64,000 bases of DNA from Rubrivivax sp. Its GTDB lineage: Bacteria; Pseudomonadota; Gammaproteobacteria; Burkholderiales; Burkholderiaceae_C. How positions within the stretch are numbered: position 1 is the first letter of the stretch; every line of letters begins with the position of its first letter. The notes beneath the pieces were generated by a model. That model did not search any database, was not told the DNA's origin, and was given only the letters and a program-made list of their open reading frames with translations. The stretch is taken from assembly GCA_016707445.1 (NCBI GenBank), contig JADJHR010000001.1, positions 248,001-312,000 of the forward strand, written 5' to 3'. This document shows positions 1-7,733 of this stretch, in pieces. A program made the translations under genes and the position numbers.

Positions 1-104
1 AAGCCGCACCGTTCATCGTGGCCGCGATCGCGATGCTGGCGCTGATCACGTTCATCCCCGACACCGTGCTCTGGCTGCCGCGTGTGATGGGCTACAAGGG
101 CTGA
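1..104 (+). CDS. TRAP transporter large permease (DctM), C-terminal end only
   Basis: The window opens inside a gene. The frame starting at base 3 reads 33 residues to a TGA at 102-104: a hydrophobic segment followed by the tail LWLPRVMGYKG. A final membrane helix ending in a short LWLP-type tail is typical of DctM (12-TM) permeases of tripartite ATP-independent periplasmic transporters. The next gene begins 22 nt downstream on the same strand, so the transporter is probably co-transcribed with aroQ and the aroE-like gene, suggesting a quinate- or shikimate-like substrate (inference). The family call rests on a short tail only. Confidence 0.6.
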   Translation, partial: AAPFIVAAIAMLALITFIPDTVLWLPRVMGYKG

Positions 105-126
105 CCCCGGTACCGCAGGACATCAC

Positions 127-609
127 ATGCTCAAGCCGATCTACGTGCTCAACGGCCCGAACCTGAACCGCCTGGGGCTGCGCGAACCCGACATCTACGG
201 CCGCACGACGCTGGCCGAGATCGAGACCCTGTGCCGACAGGCCGCCGGCGCACGGCCGGTCGAGTTCAGGCAGACGAACAGCGAAACCCAGATGATCGAC
301 TGGATCCACGAGGCCACCGATCAGGATCGTGCGGGCGGCATCGTCATCAACCCGGCCGCCTACTCGTTCACCTCGATCGCGATTCTCGATGCGCTGAAGA
401 TGTTCGCCGGGCCGATCATCGAGCTGCACATCTCGAACATCCACCGGCGCGAAGCGATCTACCAGCACTCGCTGATGTCGCGTGCGGCGACGGCGGTGAT
501 TGCGGGGCTCGGCGCCAGGGGCTATGTCGCTGCCGTGCAGGCCATGATCGAGATCATCGAACGCGATCCGACCGGCGCCGCCGCGTTGCAGGGCGAAGCC
601 TTGCGATGA
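127..609 (+). CDS. aroQ: Type II 3-dehydroquinate dehydratase
   Basis: Interconverts 3-dehydroquinate and 3-dehydroshikimate as a soluble dodecamer, in shikimate synthesis or in quinate catabolism. The 160-residue product carries the family hallmarks: LNGPNLNRLG near residue 8, the flexible active-site loop REPDIYG with the catalytic Arg and Tyr, NPAAYS, and ELHISNIHRRE holding the catalytic His. It is about 15 residues longer than usual, mostly at the C-terminus. Its stop overlaps the start of the next gene (ATGA). Lying between a TRAP permease and an aroE-like gene, it is more likely an inducible catabolic copy than the housekeeping one (inference). Confidence 0.93.
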   Translation: MLKPIYVLNGPNLNRLGLREPDIYGRTTLAEIETLCRQAAGARPVEFRQTNSETQMIDWIHEATDQDRAGGIVINPAAYSFTSIAILDALKMFAGPIIELHISNIHRREAIYQHSLMSRAATAVIAGLGARGYVAAVQAMIEIIERDPTGAAALQGEALR

Positions 610-1463
610 TCAGCGGCCGGACCATTCTGATCGCCCACCTCGGTCATCCGACCGAAGGTTTCCGGGCGCCGATGATCTACAACCCCTGGTTCGAGAAAGC
701 CGGGGTCGACGCAGTCGTCGTGCCCATGGGAGTGCAGGCCGCCGACTATCCCGCCGCACTGGCCACGCTGGCACGCGTCACCAACCTGCACGGTGCGCTG
801 GTGACGATGCCGCACAAGGTGAGCACCTTGTCGCTTGTGGCCGAGGCCTCGCCCGCGGCCCGGATCGCCGGCGCCTGCAACGCCTTGTTGAAGCGCCCCG
901 ACGGCAGCTGGTTCGGGGACCAGTTCGATGGTGCCGGGTTCGTGCGTGGCGTCCAGCGCAGGGGTCGCGCCCTTGAAGGCGTGCGCGCCATCGTCGCAGG
1001 TGCGGGTGGCGTCGGCTCGGCGATTGCCGCAGCACTCGCAGCGGCCGGCGCTGCGCAGCTGATGCTCTTCGACAGCAACGCTGCGGCGGCGACATCGCTG
1101 CGCGAGCGGCTGCTTGCACACTACCCTGCGTTGCGCGTCGAGACAGGGTCGAACGATCCGGCCGGTTTCGAGCTCGTCGTCAATGCCACCCCGCTGGGCA
1201 TGCGCGACGGCGACCCGCTGCCGTTCGACCCGAGCCGCATCGCGTCGTCCGCACTCGTCGGCGACGTGGTGATGCAGTCGACCATGACGCCGTTCCTGTG
1301 CGCCGCCCGCGGGCGCGGGTGCGAGACGCAACCCGGCATCGACATGCTGTTCGAGATGATTCCGGCCTACCTCGAGTTCTTCGGCTTCCCCAGCGCGACT
1401 TCCGATGACTTGCGCGCCGCCGCTGCTTTGCCTGAGCACGGGACACGACCGATCCAGGCGTGA
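606..1463 (+). CDS. Shikimate/quinate dehydrogenase-like protein (AroE family)
   Basis: 285-residue member of the shikimate dehydrogenase family. I start it at the ATG overlapping the aroQ stop, although the frame is open further upstream. The catalytic Lys lies in TMPHK near residue 67, followed by GACNAL and the catalytic Asp in GDQFDGAGF. The Rossmann loop is GAGGVGSAIA. Two features are unlike housekeeping AroE: the substrate-binding S-x-S-P stretch is replaced by PTEGFRAP, and the second beta strand ends FDSN where NADP-dependent AroE has NRT. An Asp there usually means NAD. I therefore favour a catabolic, NAD-linked AroE paralogue; the substrate is not shown by sequence. Confidence 0.85.
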   Translation: MISGRTILIAHLGHPTEGFRAPMIYNPWFEKAGVDAVVVPMGVQAADYPAALATLARVTNLHGALVTMPHKVSTLSLVAEASPAARIAGACNALLKRPDGSWFGDQFDGAGFVRGVQRRGRALEGVRAIVAGAGGVGSAIAAALAAAGAAQLMLFDSNAAAATSLRERLLAHYPALRVETGSNDPAGFELVVNATPLGMRDGDPLPFDPSRIASSALVGDVVMQSTMTPFLCAARGRGCETQPGIDMLFEMIPAYLEFFGFPSATSDDLRAAAALPEHGTRPIQA

Positions 1464-1496
1464 ACCAGCAGCTGCATGAAGCTCTGAGGCAGGACC

Positions 1497-3251
1497 CTAG
1501 CGGCAATGCGTCGGCCGCGCAGCTGAACTGCCGTTCAGCTCGAGCTTCAGGCACCCGGCCTGCGCCTTCAGCACCTCGCGCGCGGTCGGGGACAGGTACC
1601 ACCCCAGCGGCAGCAGGGCACCGTTGGTGAGCTGGTCGATCGGCATCACCCGCGTCAGCGCCCCGGCGCGGGCCGCCTGGTCGGCTGCGGCGAGCAGGTC
1701 AGCCGCAGCATGGCGGCCGTGCGCACCGATGCCCGACACGTTGAGCACGGCCACCAGGGGCCCCAGCGCGTCGACGTACAGGCCCCAGTTGCGGCGCAGG
1801 GTCGGGTGTGCCAGATCCGCCGGCAGCGACAGTGCCAGGCGCGGCGGCAGGATGCAGCGTTTTTCGGGGCCGCGCGCATCGGGCTGCTCGCAGGCGGGCG
1901 GCTTCTGCCCGTTGCGGATCATGACGACGACCAGCCTGCGCTTCCATCCCTGCTGGCTGAGGGCCGCGCTCACCCGGCGCCAGACCGGCGTCAGCGCCAC
2001 GACGGCGCTGTTGTCGAAGTAGCCACCATCGGCCAGATGGCCGTCCAGCCCTTGCACCGGCAGGTCGCCGGGTGCAGGGCCGCGCAGGGACGCGCGGGCT
2101 GCGCCACTGGCCGGTTGCAGCGCCGCCAGGGGGTTGATGAAGGGGAACCGCGCGGCGACATGTGCGCCGCCGATCAGGTTCAGCTCTCGACCCAGGCGTG
2201 CCTGCACGTCGCGCGCACCGGGGAACTGGTGGTAGTCCACCCTCAGGCTGGCGGCCGACGCCAGCTCACCGGACTCGACCCAGGTGCTGTTGAGCAGCAG
2301 GTGCGGCTCCCAACGGCCGTCGTCCCCGCCCACGGCGGACAGCGGCTGTGCCATGGCCGGCAGGGCGCGCATCCACTCGCGCTCGAAGCCCTGGACGCGG
2401 CTCAGGTAGCCACAGGCCGGCTGGCTGCATTTCAGCCAGCCGCGGCGACCATCGGTTGCCATCGGTACCGGCAGCACGCGCGCCAGCACATCCTCGAACA
2501 GCCAGGCCGACAGCAGCGGCGACAGCGGGTCGACGTTGCCGAAGCCGCGCTGCACGCAGGCCGCCACCCCATCGCCGCCTGAGGCTCGCAGGCAGGCGCT
2601 GTAGGCGGCGATGCCGATGGCGCCTCCCGACACGCCGGACAGGGCGAAGCTGCGGCGGTCGAAGTCGGGGTACCTCGCGCGCAGTTCGAGCAGCACCAGC
2701 GCTGTCCAGTACGCACTGCGGATGCCACCGCCTTCGCTGGCAACGAGGAAGACATCGCCCTTCTCGGCCGGCGAGTCTGGCGACGCAGCATCCGGCAGTT
2801 GCGCCAGCCAGCTGGCCACCGCGGTGTCGAGCGAGTCGACCTTCATCGGCAGTGGCCGCGCAGCGGCCACTTCACCGACCTTCGGTGCCGACATTTCGGC
2901 ATGGTCGGCCAGGCGCAGCGAAAACAGGGCCACGAACAGTGCGGCGATCAGCGCGCCACCGCGCAGCGCCGGGCGCCAGGGTGCCGGCACCCGCCAGTCT
3001 GCCAACTCGGCGGTCAGCAGCCACCAGAGCAGCCCGACCACCGTGGCCAGTCCGCTCACCACGAACAAACCCTGCATGCGCTGGGCCGCGAGCGCGGCCT
3101 CGCCCGCCGGCGGCAGCATGACCGGCAGCAGGTGGTTGTCGGCCAGGCCGATCGGCAGCAAGGTCAACAGGCCGATCGCCGCGACCAGGAACAACCCGTA
3201 CGGCCGTCCGTGCCGCACCTCGACCAGCGTGAGCGCGCCGCCCACGCCCAT
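1497..3251 (-). CDS. Membrane-anchored patatin-like phospholipase, C-terminal part (frameshifted)
   Basis: Carries the remaining membrane helices and the patatin acyl-hydrolase domain of a gene whose N-terminal part lies in another frame at 2872-4932. The nucleophile elbow is SGVSGGAIG (GxSxG), a glycine-rich oxyanion-type segment SEGGGIRS lies upstream of it, and DGGYF supplies the catalytic Asp-Gly dyad. Patatins hydrolyse acyl esters of lipids. The ATG at 3251 has no ribosome site, and an in-frame TGA lies 15 nt upstream of it (3264-3266), so this is not a natural start. Removing one G between 3251 and 3266 joins the two frames into a protein of roughly 1140 residues. Real mutation or assembly error cannot be told apart here. 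Confidence 0.75.
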   Translation of the reverse strand: MGVGGALTLVEVRHGRPYGLFLVAAIGLLTLLPIGLADNHLLPVMLPPAGEAALAAQRMQGLFVVSGLATVVGLLWWLLTAELADWRVPAPWRPALRGGALIAALFVALFSLRLADHAEMSAPKVGEVAAARPLPMKVDSLDTAVASWLAQLPDAASPDSPAEKGDVFLVASEGGGIRSAYWTALVLLELRARYPDFDRRSFALSGVSGGAIGIAAYSACLRASGGDGVAACVQRGFGNVDPLSPLLSAWLFEDVLARVLPVPMATDGRRGWLKCSQPACGYLSRVQGFEREWMRALPAMAQPLSAVGGDDGRWEPHLLLNSTWVESGELASAASLRVDYHQFPGARDVQARLGRELNLIGGAHVAARFPFINPLAALQPASGAARASLRGPAPGDLPVQGLDGHLADGGYFDNSAVVALTPVWRRVSAALSQQGWKRRLVVVMIRNGQKPPACEQPDARGPEKRCILPPRLALSLPADLAHPTLRRNWGLYVDALGPLVAVLNVSGIGAHGRHAAADLLAAADQAARAGALTRVMPIDQLTNGALLPLGWYLSPTAREVLKAQAGCLKLELNGSSAARPTHCR

Positions 3252-4932
3252 CCACCACCAGGCTCAGCGTCACCAGCGCCAGCGCAGCCGGCATCCTGCT
3301 CATCGCCATGGGGTCCCAGGCCAGGCCGAAGCGCAGCAGCACCACGCCACCCAGCGCCAGCAGCGGCAGGCTGCGCGGGTTCACCCAGGCCAATGCATCG
3401 ACCATGCGCTGCAGGCCATGCGGCAGGGGTTGACGCCTGGTCTCGTCCTTGCCGGTGAGCAGGCGATTCAGGTTCATGGCCTGGTTGAAGTAGTCGGCAT
3501 CGTGCGTGAGCGCCATCGCGCGCCGCAACACCAGGAACGCGGCCCCCAGGCCCACAGCCACGAAACCGATGAGGCACAGCATGAGCACCGTGAGACCGAG
3601 GTCACCGCGCAGCGAGCCGTCGTCGGACAGCGCCGAAGCCGCGTTGGTGGCGTCACTGATGGTCAAGGCGACCAGCGCGTAGATGCAGGCCAGCGGCAGC
3701 AGCGACAGGGCGCGTGCCCACTGCCGCGCGAACACGCCCAGGCGCGCCTGCACGAGCGCCGCCGCAGCATCCGGCGCACGGGCACCCACGTCGCGCTGGC
3801 GCCGTACCCGACAGGCCAATCGCGCCCACAACCAGGTCGAATACACCAGCAGCGCGACCGACACGGCGACCATGCCCACCATGCCGGCGCGTTGCCAGCC
3901 TGGCGCGGCGGTGGCATCGGCCGTATCGGGTGCCCATCGAGCCAAAGCCAGCAGCACATCGCGGCACTGATCCAGTCCGAGTGTCAGGGCGGCGTAGGCG
4001 GCCAGCGCCAGCAGCACGTAGCGCGTGCGCCAGACGATGGCGGCCATGCCGCTGCGCAGCGCAGCGCGCTGCGCGCGCACGATCGACCGGTCTTGCCGAA
4101 AGAACTCGTCGGACTCGCGGTCGGCTCCAAAGAGCCACAGCAGCCAGGCGCCGGCTAACAGGCCGACGACAGCCGTCACCAGCCAGGGCTTGGCCCTGTG
4201 GGCGCTCCTGCCCCAGGACTGGCAGACCTCGGCCGCGTCGAGGCGTGCACAGCCGCCGGCCTCGAGGGCCCCGAAAAATCCGCGACCCACGAGCAGCGCG
4301 CCGACGACGAACGCCAGCACCAACCACCACCACGCCGCGCGCCGCACTTCGACCCGCGCATGGGTGGCGGCCGTCCACATCGCCACCCCGAAGACCGCGC
4401 CGGCCACCAGGCAGCCGCTGAACAGCCAGCCGGGGACGCCGATGCGTACCGCGCCACCGTGGTTCTCCACCGCATCCACGACCAGCAGCAGCGCCACGCC
4501 GACGGCGGTTGCTGTGAAGTAGCCGCGGCGCAGCCAGTCACCCAGCTCGGAGCGACCCGGCAACGCGTCGTCGGATTGAAGCTCGGTGTGCAGTGCGTGC
4601 GCGCCCATCAGCAGCAGCACCGCATAGACCGGCATGAAGAGCCCCGTGTCGACCAGCAGGTAGGCCGCCTCGACATGCCAGCGCTGCGGCGCCGGCGACC
4701 CCGGTGGCAACATCGACAGGCCGCGCCAGTGCGACAGCGCCGCCGCCACCGCCTCGGGGTGGGTCCAGCCCAGCAGGTCTTCGATGCCCTGACCGCCCGG
4801 CAGTTTCAGGGCCAGCTGCAGACCCAGCAGGCTGAGCAAGATGGCGCAGGCCAGCACGGCCACCACGGGCAACGACATCGCTCGGCGTGGCTTGGCCGTC
4901 GTCACGGGGTCATCAGCCTCGGTGGTCGACAT
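2872..4932 (-). CDS. Membrane-anchored patatin-like protein, N-terminal membrane part (frameshifted)
   Basis: From a Thr/Ala-rich start (MSTTEADDPVTT) the frame encodes a hydrophobic helix near residue 20 and then many more membrane helices. The sequence stays protein-like until about 3260 (ALALVTLSLVV). After that the translation turns into Arg/Gly-rich text typical of a wrong frame, ending at 2872. The true continuation is the 1497-3251 frame. The intact gene would be an integral membrane protein with a cytoplasm- or periplasm-facing patatin domain; the lipid target and orientation are unknown. No partner gene is evident; the upstream neighbour is a decayed MFS gene. Confidence 0.65.
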   Translation of the reverse strand: MSTTEADDPVTTAKPRRAMSLPVVAVLACAILLSLLGLQLALKLPGGQGIEDLLGWTHPEAVAAALSHWRGLSMLPPGSPAPQRWHVEAAYLLVDTGLFMPVYAVLLLMGAHALHTELQSDDALPGRSELGDWLRRGYFTATAVGVALLLVVDAVENHGGAVRIGVPGWLFSGCLVAGAVFGVAMWTAATHARVEVRRAAWWWLVLAFVVGALLVGRGFFGALEAGGCARLDAAEVCQSWGRSAHRAKPWLVTAVVGLLAGAWLLWLFGADRESDEFFRQDRSIVRAQRAALRSGMAAIVWRTRYVLLALAAYAALTLGLDQCRDVLLALARWAPDTADATAAPGWQRAGMVGMVAVSVALLVYSTWLWARLACRVRRQRDVGARAPDAAAALVQARLGVFARQWARALSLLPLACIYALVALTISDATNAASALSDDGSLRGDLGLTVLMLCLIGFVAVGLGAAFLVLRRAMALTHDADYFNQAMNLNRLLTGKDETRRQPLPHGLQRMVDALAWVNPRSLPLLALGGVVLLRFGLAWDPMAMSRMPAALALVTLSLVVDGRGRRAHAGRGAARTAVRVVPGRGDRPVDLAADRPGRQPPAAGHAAAGGRGRARGPAHAGFVRGERTGHGGRAALVAADRRVGRLAGAGTLAPGAARWRADRRTVRGPVFAAPGRPCRNVGTEGR

Positions 4933-5017
4933 CGCGACTCCTCGTTGCGCGGCGTGGCACGGCCAGCATCCGGCGTTGCAGTCTCCGGGTCATCATCAGC
5001 ACTGCGGTTGAGTGTTG

Positions 5018-5393
5018 TCAACGGTCACCGAGACCAGGCCCTGAACCGTCTTCGGCCGGCGAGGGTTGGATGGCCGTGGGGAGGTGCCGAGGCGTCAACA
5101 GCACGACGACCACGGTCAGCAGTGCGACCGCCGTCAGCCCCACATACACATCATGCGTGGCCGTGTAGATGGCCAGCCGCAGCTGGTGATCGGCGGCCTC
5201 GGTCAGCGCATGACCTTGCAGATCACCGATTCGAGAACACCCAGCCGAACAAGGCGACACCGCCACGGGCGGCGACGATCTGCGGGATCGCGGTGGACAC
5301 GATGGTGGTGTCCATCGCAGCCAGCATCATGGCAATCATCAGCGCGGCGAGGATTCAGCGCCGACGCTCGGGGTCCGGCACGGGATCTCCCAC
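5018..5393 (-). pseudogene. Remnant of a DHA2-type (EmrB/QacA) MFS multidrug transporter
   Basis: Only the two ends of a roughly 500-residue transporter survive. Reading the minus strand from a GTG at 5393, VGDPVPDPERRR is followed by an in-frame TGA, then the first membrane helix with the DHA2 signature MDTTIVSTAIPQIV and FGWVFS near 5260. The reading then breaks and jumps to a C-terminal helix (YVGLTAVALLTVVVVLLTPR) ending at 5018. More than 400 residues are missing between the two parts. This is a clear deletion derivative with an added nonsense codon, and no function is expected. Confidence 0.75.
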
Positions 5394-5598
5394 GGCCGAG
5401 GCTTGCGTTGTCGCGGCGAAATTCTTGCTGCTGAGCGTGCGCCGCAGGCCCACGCAGCCAAGTCATTGTGCGTGGCCAGGCAATGCGGCGTCTTGCGTGC
5501 CGCAGCCGCTGCCGGGCATGGGCAGCGCCTGCAATCTCGGACATGCACGCGTGGGTTCTGCTTGAAAGTGGGGTGTCCATTTGCCGTTTACGCAATAA

Positions 5599-5613
5599 TG
5601 CAAACAGTTCTCA
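5599..5613 (+). promoter_or_regulatory. Candidate Fur box upstream of the iron permease gene
   Basis: TGCAAACAGTTCTCA matches the 7-1-7 Fur consensus TGATAATNATTATCA at 10 of 14 informative positions. It sits 7 nt before the first possible ATG of the cytochrome c/FTR1 gene, where Fur with Fe2+ would block transcription or translation initiation. The match was found by eye; no matrix was scored. Confidence 0.45.
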
Positions 5614-5620
5614 TTCGCAC

Positions 5621-6772
5621 ATGATGACGCGCGCGCCCCTCTCGATGTCGCTAAATAGCCGCTGGCTGAGCCTGCTGGTGTTGCTCGTCGGCCTGGCTAT
5701 GGCAACGTTCGCGCAGGCCACCGAAACTGACACGCAGACCAAGGCCAAGCAGCTGTGGCAGCTGCTGGACTATCTGGCCGTCGACTACGGCGGCGCAGTG
5801 CGCGACGGCAAGGTGATCAGTGCCTCTGAATACGCGGAGATGCAGGAATTTGCACTCACCGCGCAGCGCCAGCTCGATGAGTTGCCCGCCTCAGCCGCCC
5901 AGGGCTCGTTGCAGCAGCGCGCGGCGCAATTGCGCGCCGCTGTGGCCGCCAAGGCCGAAGCCGTCGCCATCGCGCAGTTGGCGCACGGCCTGGCCGATGA
6001 CGTGCAGAAGGCCTATCCGTTTGTCATGGCGCCTGCCGTGCTGCCTGACCTGCAGCGCGGCGCGGTGCTGTACCAGCAGCAGTGCTCGGCCTGTCACGGC
6101 GCAGGCGGCCACGCCGATGGGCCGTCGGCCGCAGCGTTGCAGCCACCGCCGACCGATCTGACGGATCGCGAACGTGCTGCGCAGAGAACGCCTTTTGCCC
6201 TGCACCAGATCATCACCAACGGCGTCGAAGGCACGGCCATGTCCAGCTTCGCCGCCTTGCCCGAAGCCGACCGCTGGGCACTCGCCTTCTTCGTCGGCAC
6301 CCTGGCCTACAGCGATGCCGACAAGGCGGCCGGCGCCAAGCGGTGGCAACCCGGGTCGCCGGCGCGGCAGGCCATTGTTGACCTGGCGGCGCTGACACAA
6401 AGTTCGCAGCAGTCGCTGGCGCAGCGCCTGGGCGACGCCGATGTGGCGCGCGAGCTGACGGCGTATCTGCGCGCCAACCCGGCGCAGGTCGAAGCCGCGC
6501 CGCAAGAGCGCACCGCCATTGCCAGGACCCGGCTTGAACAAAGCGTCGAGGCCGTTCGCACCGGCGATCGCGCTGCCGCTCGCAAGCTCGCGTTGTCGGC
6601 CTATCTCGACGGTTTCGAGCCGGTCGAGCCTGCGCTGGCGGCGCGCGACCACGCGCTGTTCGAGAAGATCGAGGCCGGCATGATGGCCTACCGCGCACAC
6701 GTGCAAAGCGGCAGCCTCGAGCAGGTGCAGGCCAGCGCGCAGCAGCTGCTCGCGCTGCTTGAGCCAGGCTGA
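5621..6772 (+). CDS. Cytochrome c/FTR1 iron permease, N-terminal cytochrome c part
   Basis: Encodes a signal peptide (hydrophobic run LSLLVLLVGLAMATFAQA), a helical periplasmic region and a c-type cytochrome domain with the haem motif CSACHG near residue 158 and a likely Met ligand in GTAMSSF. A later start at 5645 fits the signal peptide better; neither start has a good ribosome site. In related genomes this module is fused to an FTR1 permease, where it is thought to oxidise or relay electrons for Fe2+ before uptake. Here the frame ends at 6772 and the permease follows in another frame from 6759. Deleting one C in the CC at about 6763 would fuse them. Confidence 0.8.
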   Translation: MMTRAPLSMSLNSRWLSLLVLLVGLAMATFAQATETDTQTKAKQLWQLLDYLAVDYGGAVRDGKVISASEYAEMQEFALTAQRQLDELPASAAQGSLQQRAAQLRAAVAAKAEAVAIAQLAHGLADDVQKAYPFVMAPAVLPDLQRGAVLYQQQCSACHGAGGHADGPSAAALQPPPTDLTDRERAAQRTPFALHQIITNGVEGTAMSSFAALPEADRWALAFFVGTLAYSDADKAAGAKRWQPGSPARQAIVDLAALTQSSQQSLAQRLGDADVARELTAYLRANPAQVEAAPQERTAIARTRLEQSVEAVRTGDRAAARKLALSAYLDGFEPVEPALAARDHALFEKIEAGMMAYRAHVQSGSLEQVQASAQQLLALLEPG

Positions 6773-7601
6773 TGCTGCGCTGGCACCGTCGCAAAGCGAT
6801 GCCTGGGCTTCTTACGTCGGTGCGCTGACGATCCTGCTGCGCGAAGGCCTGGAGGCGCTGCTCGTGGTGGTGGCGATGATCGCCTTCCTGAACAAGGCGC
6901 AGCGCCAGGACGTGCTGGTCTACGTGCACGCCGGCTGGGTTCTCGCCCTGGCGGCTGGCGGCGCCACCTGGTTCGTCGCCACCTATCTGGTCAGCATCAG
7001 CGGTGCCAGTCGCGAGTTGACCGAAGGCCTGTCGTCGTTGTTTGCCGCCGCCGTGCTGCTGGGCGTGGGCATGTGGATGCACCGCAAGAGCGTGGCCGGG
7101 CGCTGGCAGACCTACCTGCACCAGAAGATGTCGTCGGCGCTGACCCGGCGCACCGCATGGTTCCTGTTCTCGCTGGCTTTCATCGCGGTGTACCGCGAGG
7201 TCTTCGAGACGGTGCTGTTCTACGCCGCGTTGTGGACCGACGGCAACGGCTGGCCGCTGCTTGCAGGCCTGGCCAGCGGCGGCGTGCTGCTGGGCATCAT
7301 CGCGGCGGTCTTGCTGCGCACCAGTGCGCGATTGCCGATCGGCAAGTTCTTCGCCGCCAGCTCGATGCTGATCGCGGTGCTGGCGGTGGTGCTGGCGGGC
7401 AAGGGCATGGCGGCCTTGCAGGAGGCAGGCTGGGTGCATGCGACCCCGGTGGTCTTTCCGCGCATCGACGTGCTCGGCGTGTTGCCCACCTGGCAGACGC
7501 TGCTGGCGCAAGCGCTGGTGCTGGCGCTCGTGCTGGTCGCCTATTTCGCGAACACGCGGCCCATGGCGTCGGACCGGCACGCCGGCACGGCGCCGACCTG
7601 A
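6759..7601 (+). CDS. FTR1-family high-affinity iron permease part
   Basis: 280-residue membrane protein with about seven helices and the two iron-binding motifs of the Ftr1/EfeU family: REGLE in the first helix (about residue 28) and REVFE in the helix near residue 148. It would move Fe3+ across the inner membrane. The only start available near the N-terminus is TTG at 6759, overlapping the cytochrome c frame by 14 nt with no clear ribosome site. It is either translationally coupled or, more likely, the second half of a single fused gene broken by a 1-nt insertion. The Fur-like box ahead of the first half fits iron regulation. Confidence 0.85.
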   Translation: MSQADAALAPSQSDAWASYVGALTILLREGLEALLVVVAMIAFLNKAQRQDVLVYVHAGWVLALAAGGATWFVATYLVSISGASRELTEGLSSLFAAAVLLGVGMWMHRKSVAGRWQTYLHQKMSSALTRRTAWFLFSLAFIAVYREVFETVLFYAALWTDGNGWPLLAGLASGGVLLGIIAAVLLRTSARLPIGKFFAASSMLIAVLAVVLAGKGMAALQEAGWVHATPVVFPRIDVLGVLPTWQTLLAQALVLALVLVAYFANTRPMASDRHAGTAPT

Positions 7602-7733
7602 CGGCCATGACGCCGGTGCCAGAAAGTCTGGGCGCTGGGGCCTGGGGATGACGCCATCGAGTGGCCGCACCGTCCAGGTCGGCAGCCTCAGTGTTGTGAG
7701 TCAGGGCCTCGCCGCGCAAGCATCGTTGCCGAG

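Noticed and set aside
4998..5021. TTGACA at 5016-5021 (minus strand) as the patatin promoter
   Set aside because: The -35 hexamer is perfect, but the best -10 at 17-bp spacing matches only about 2 of 6 bases.
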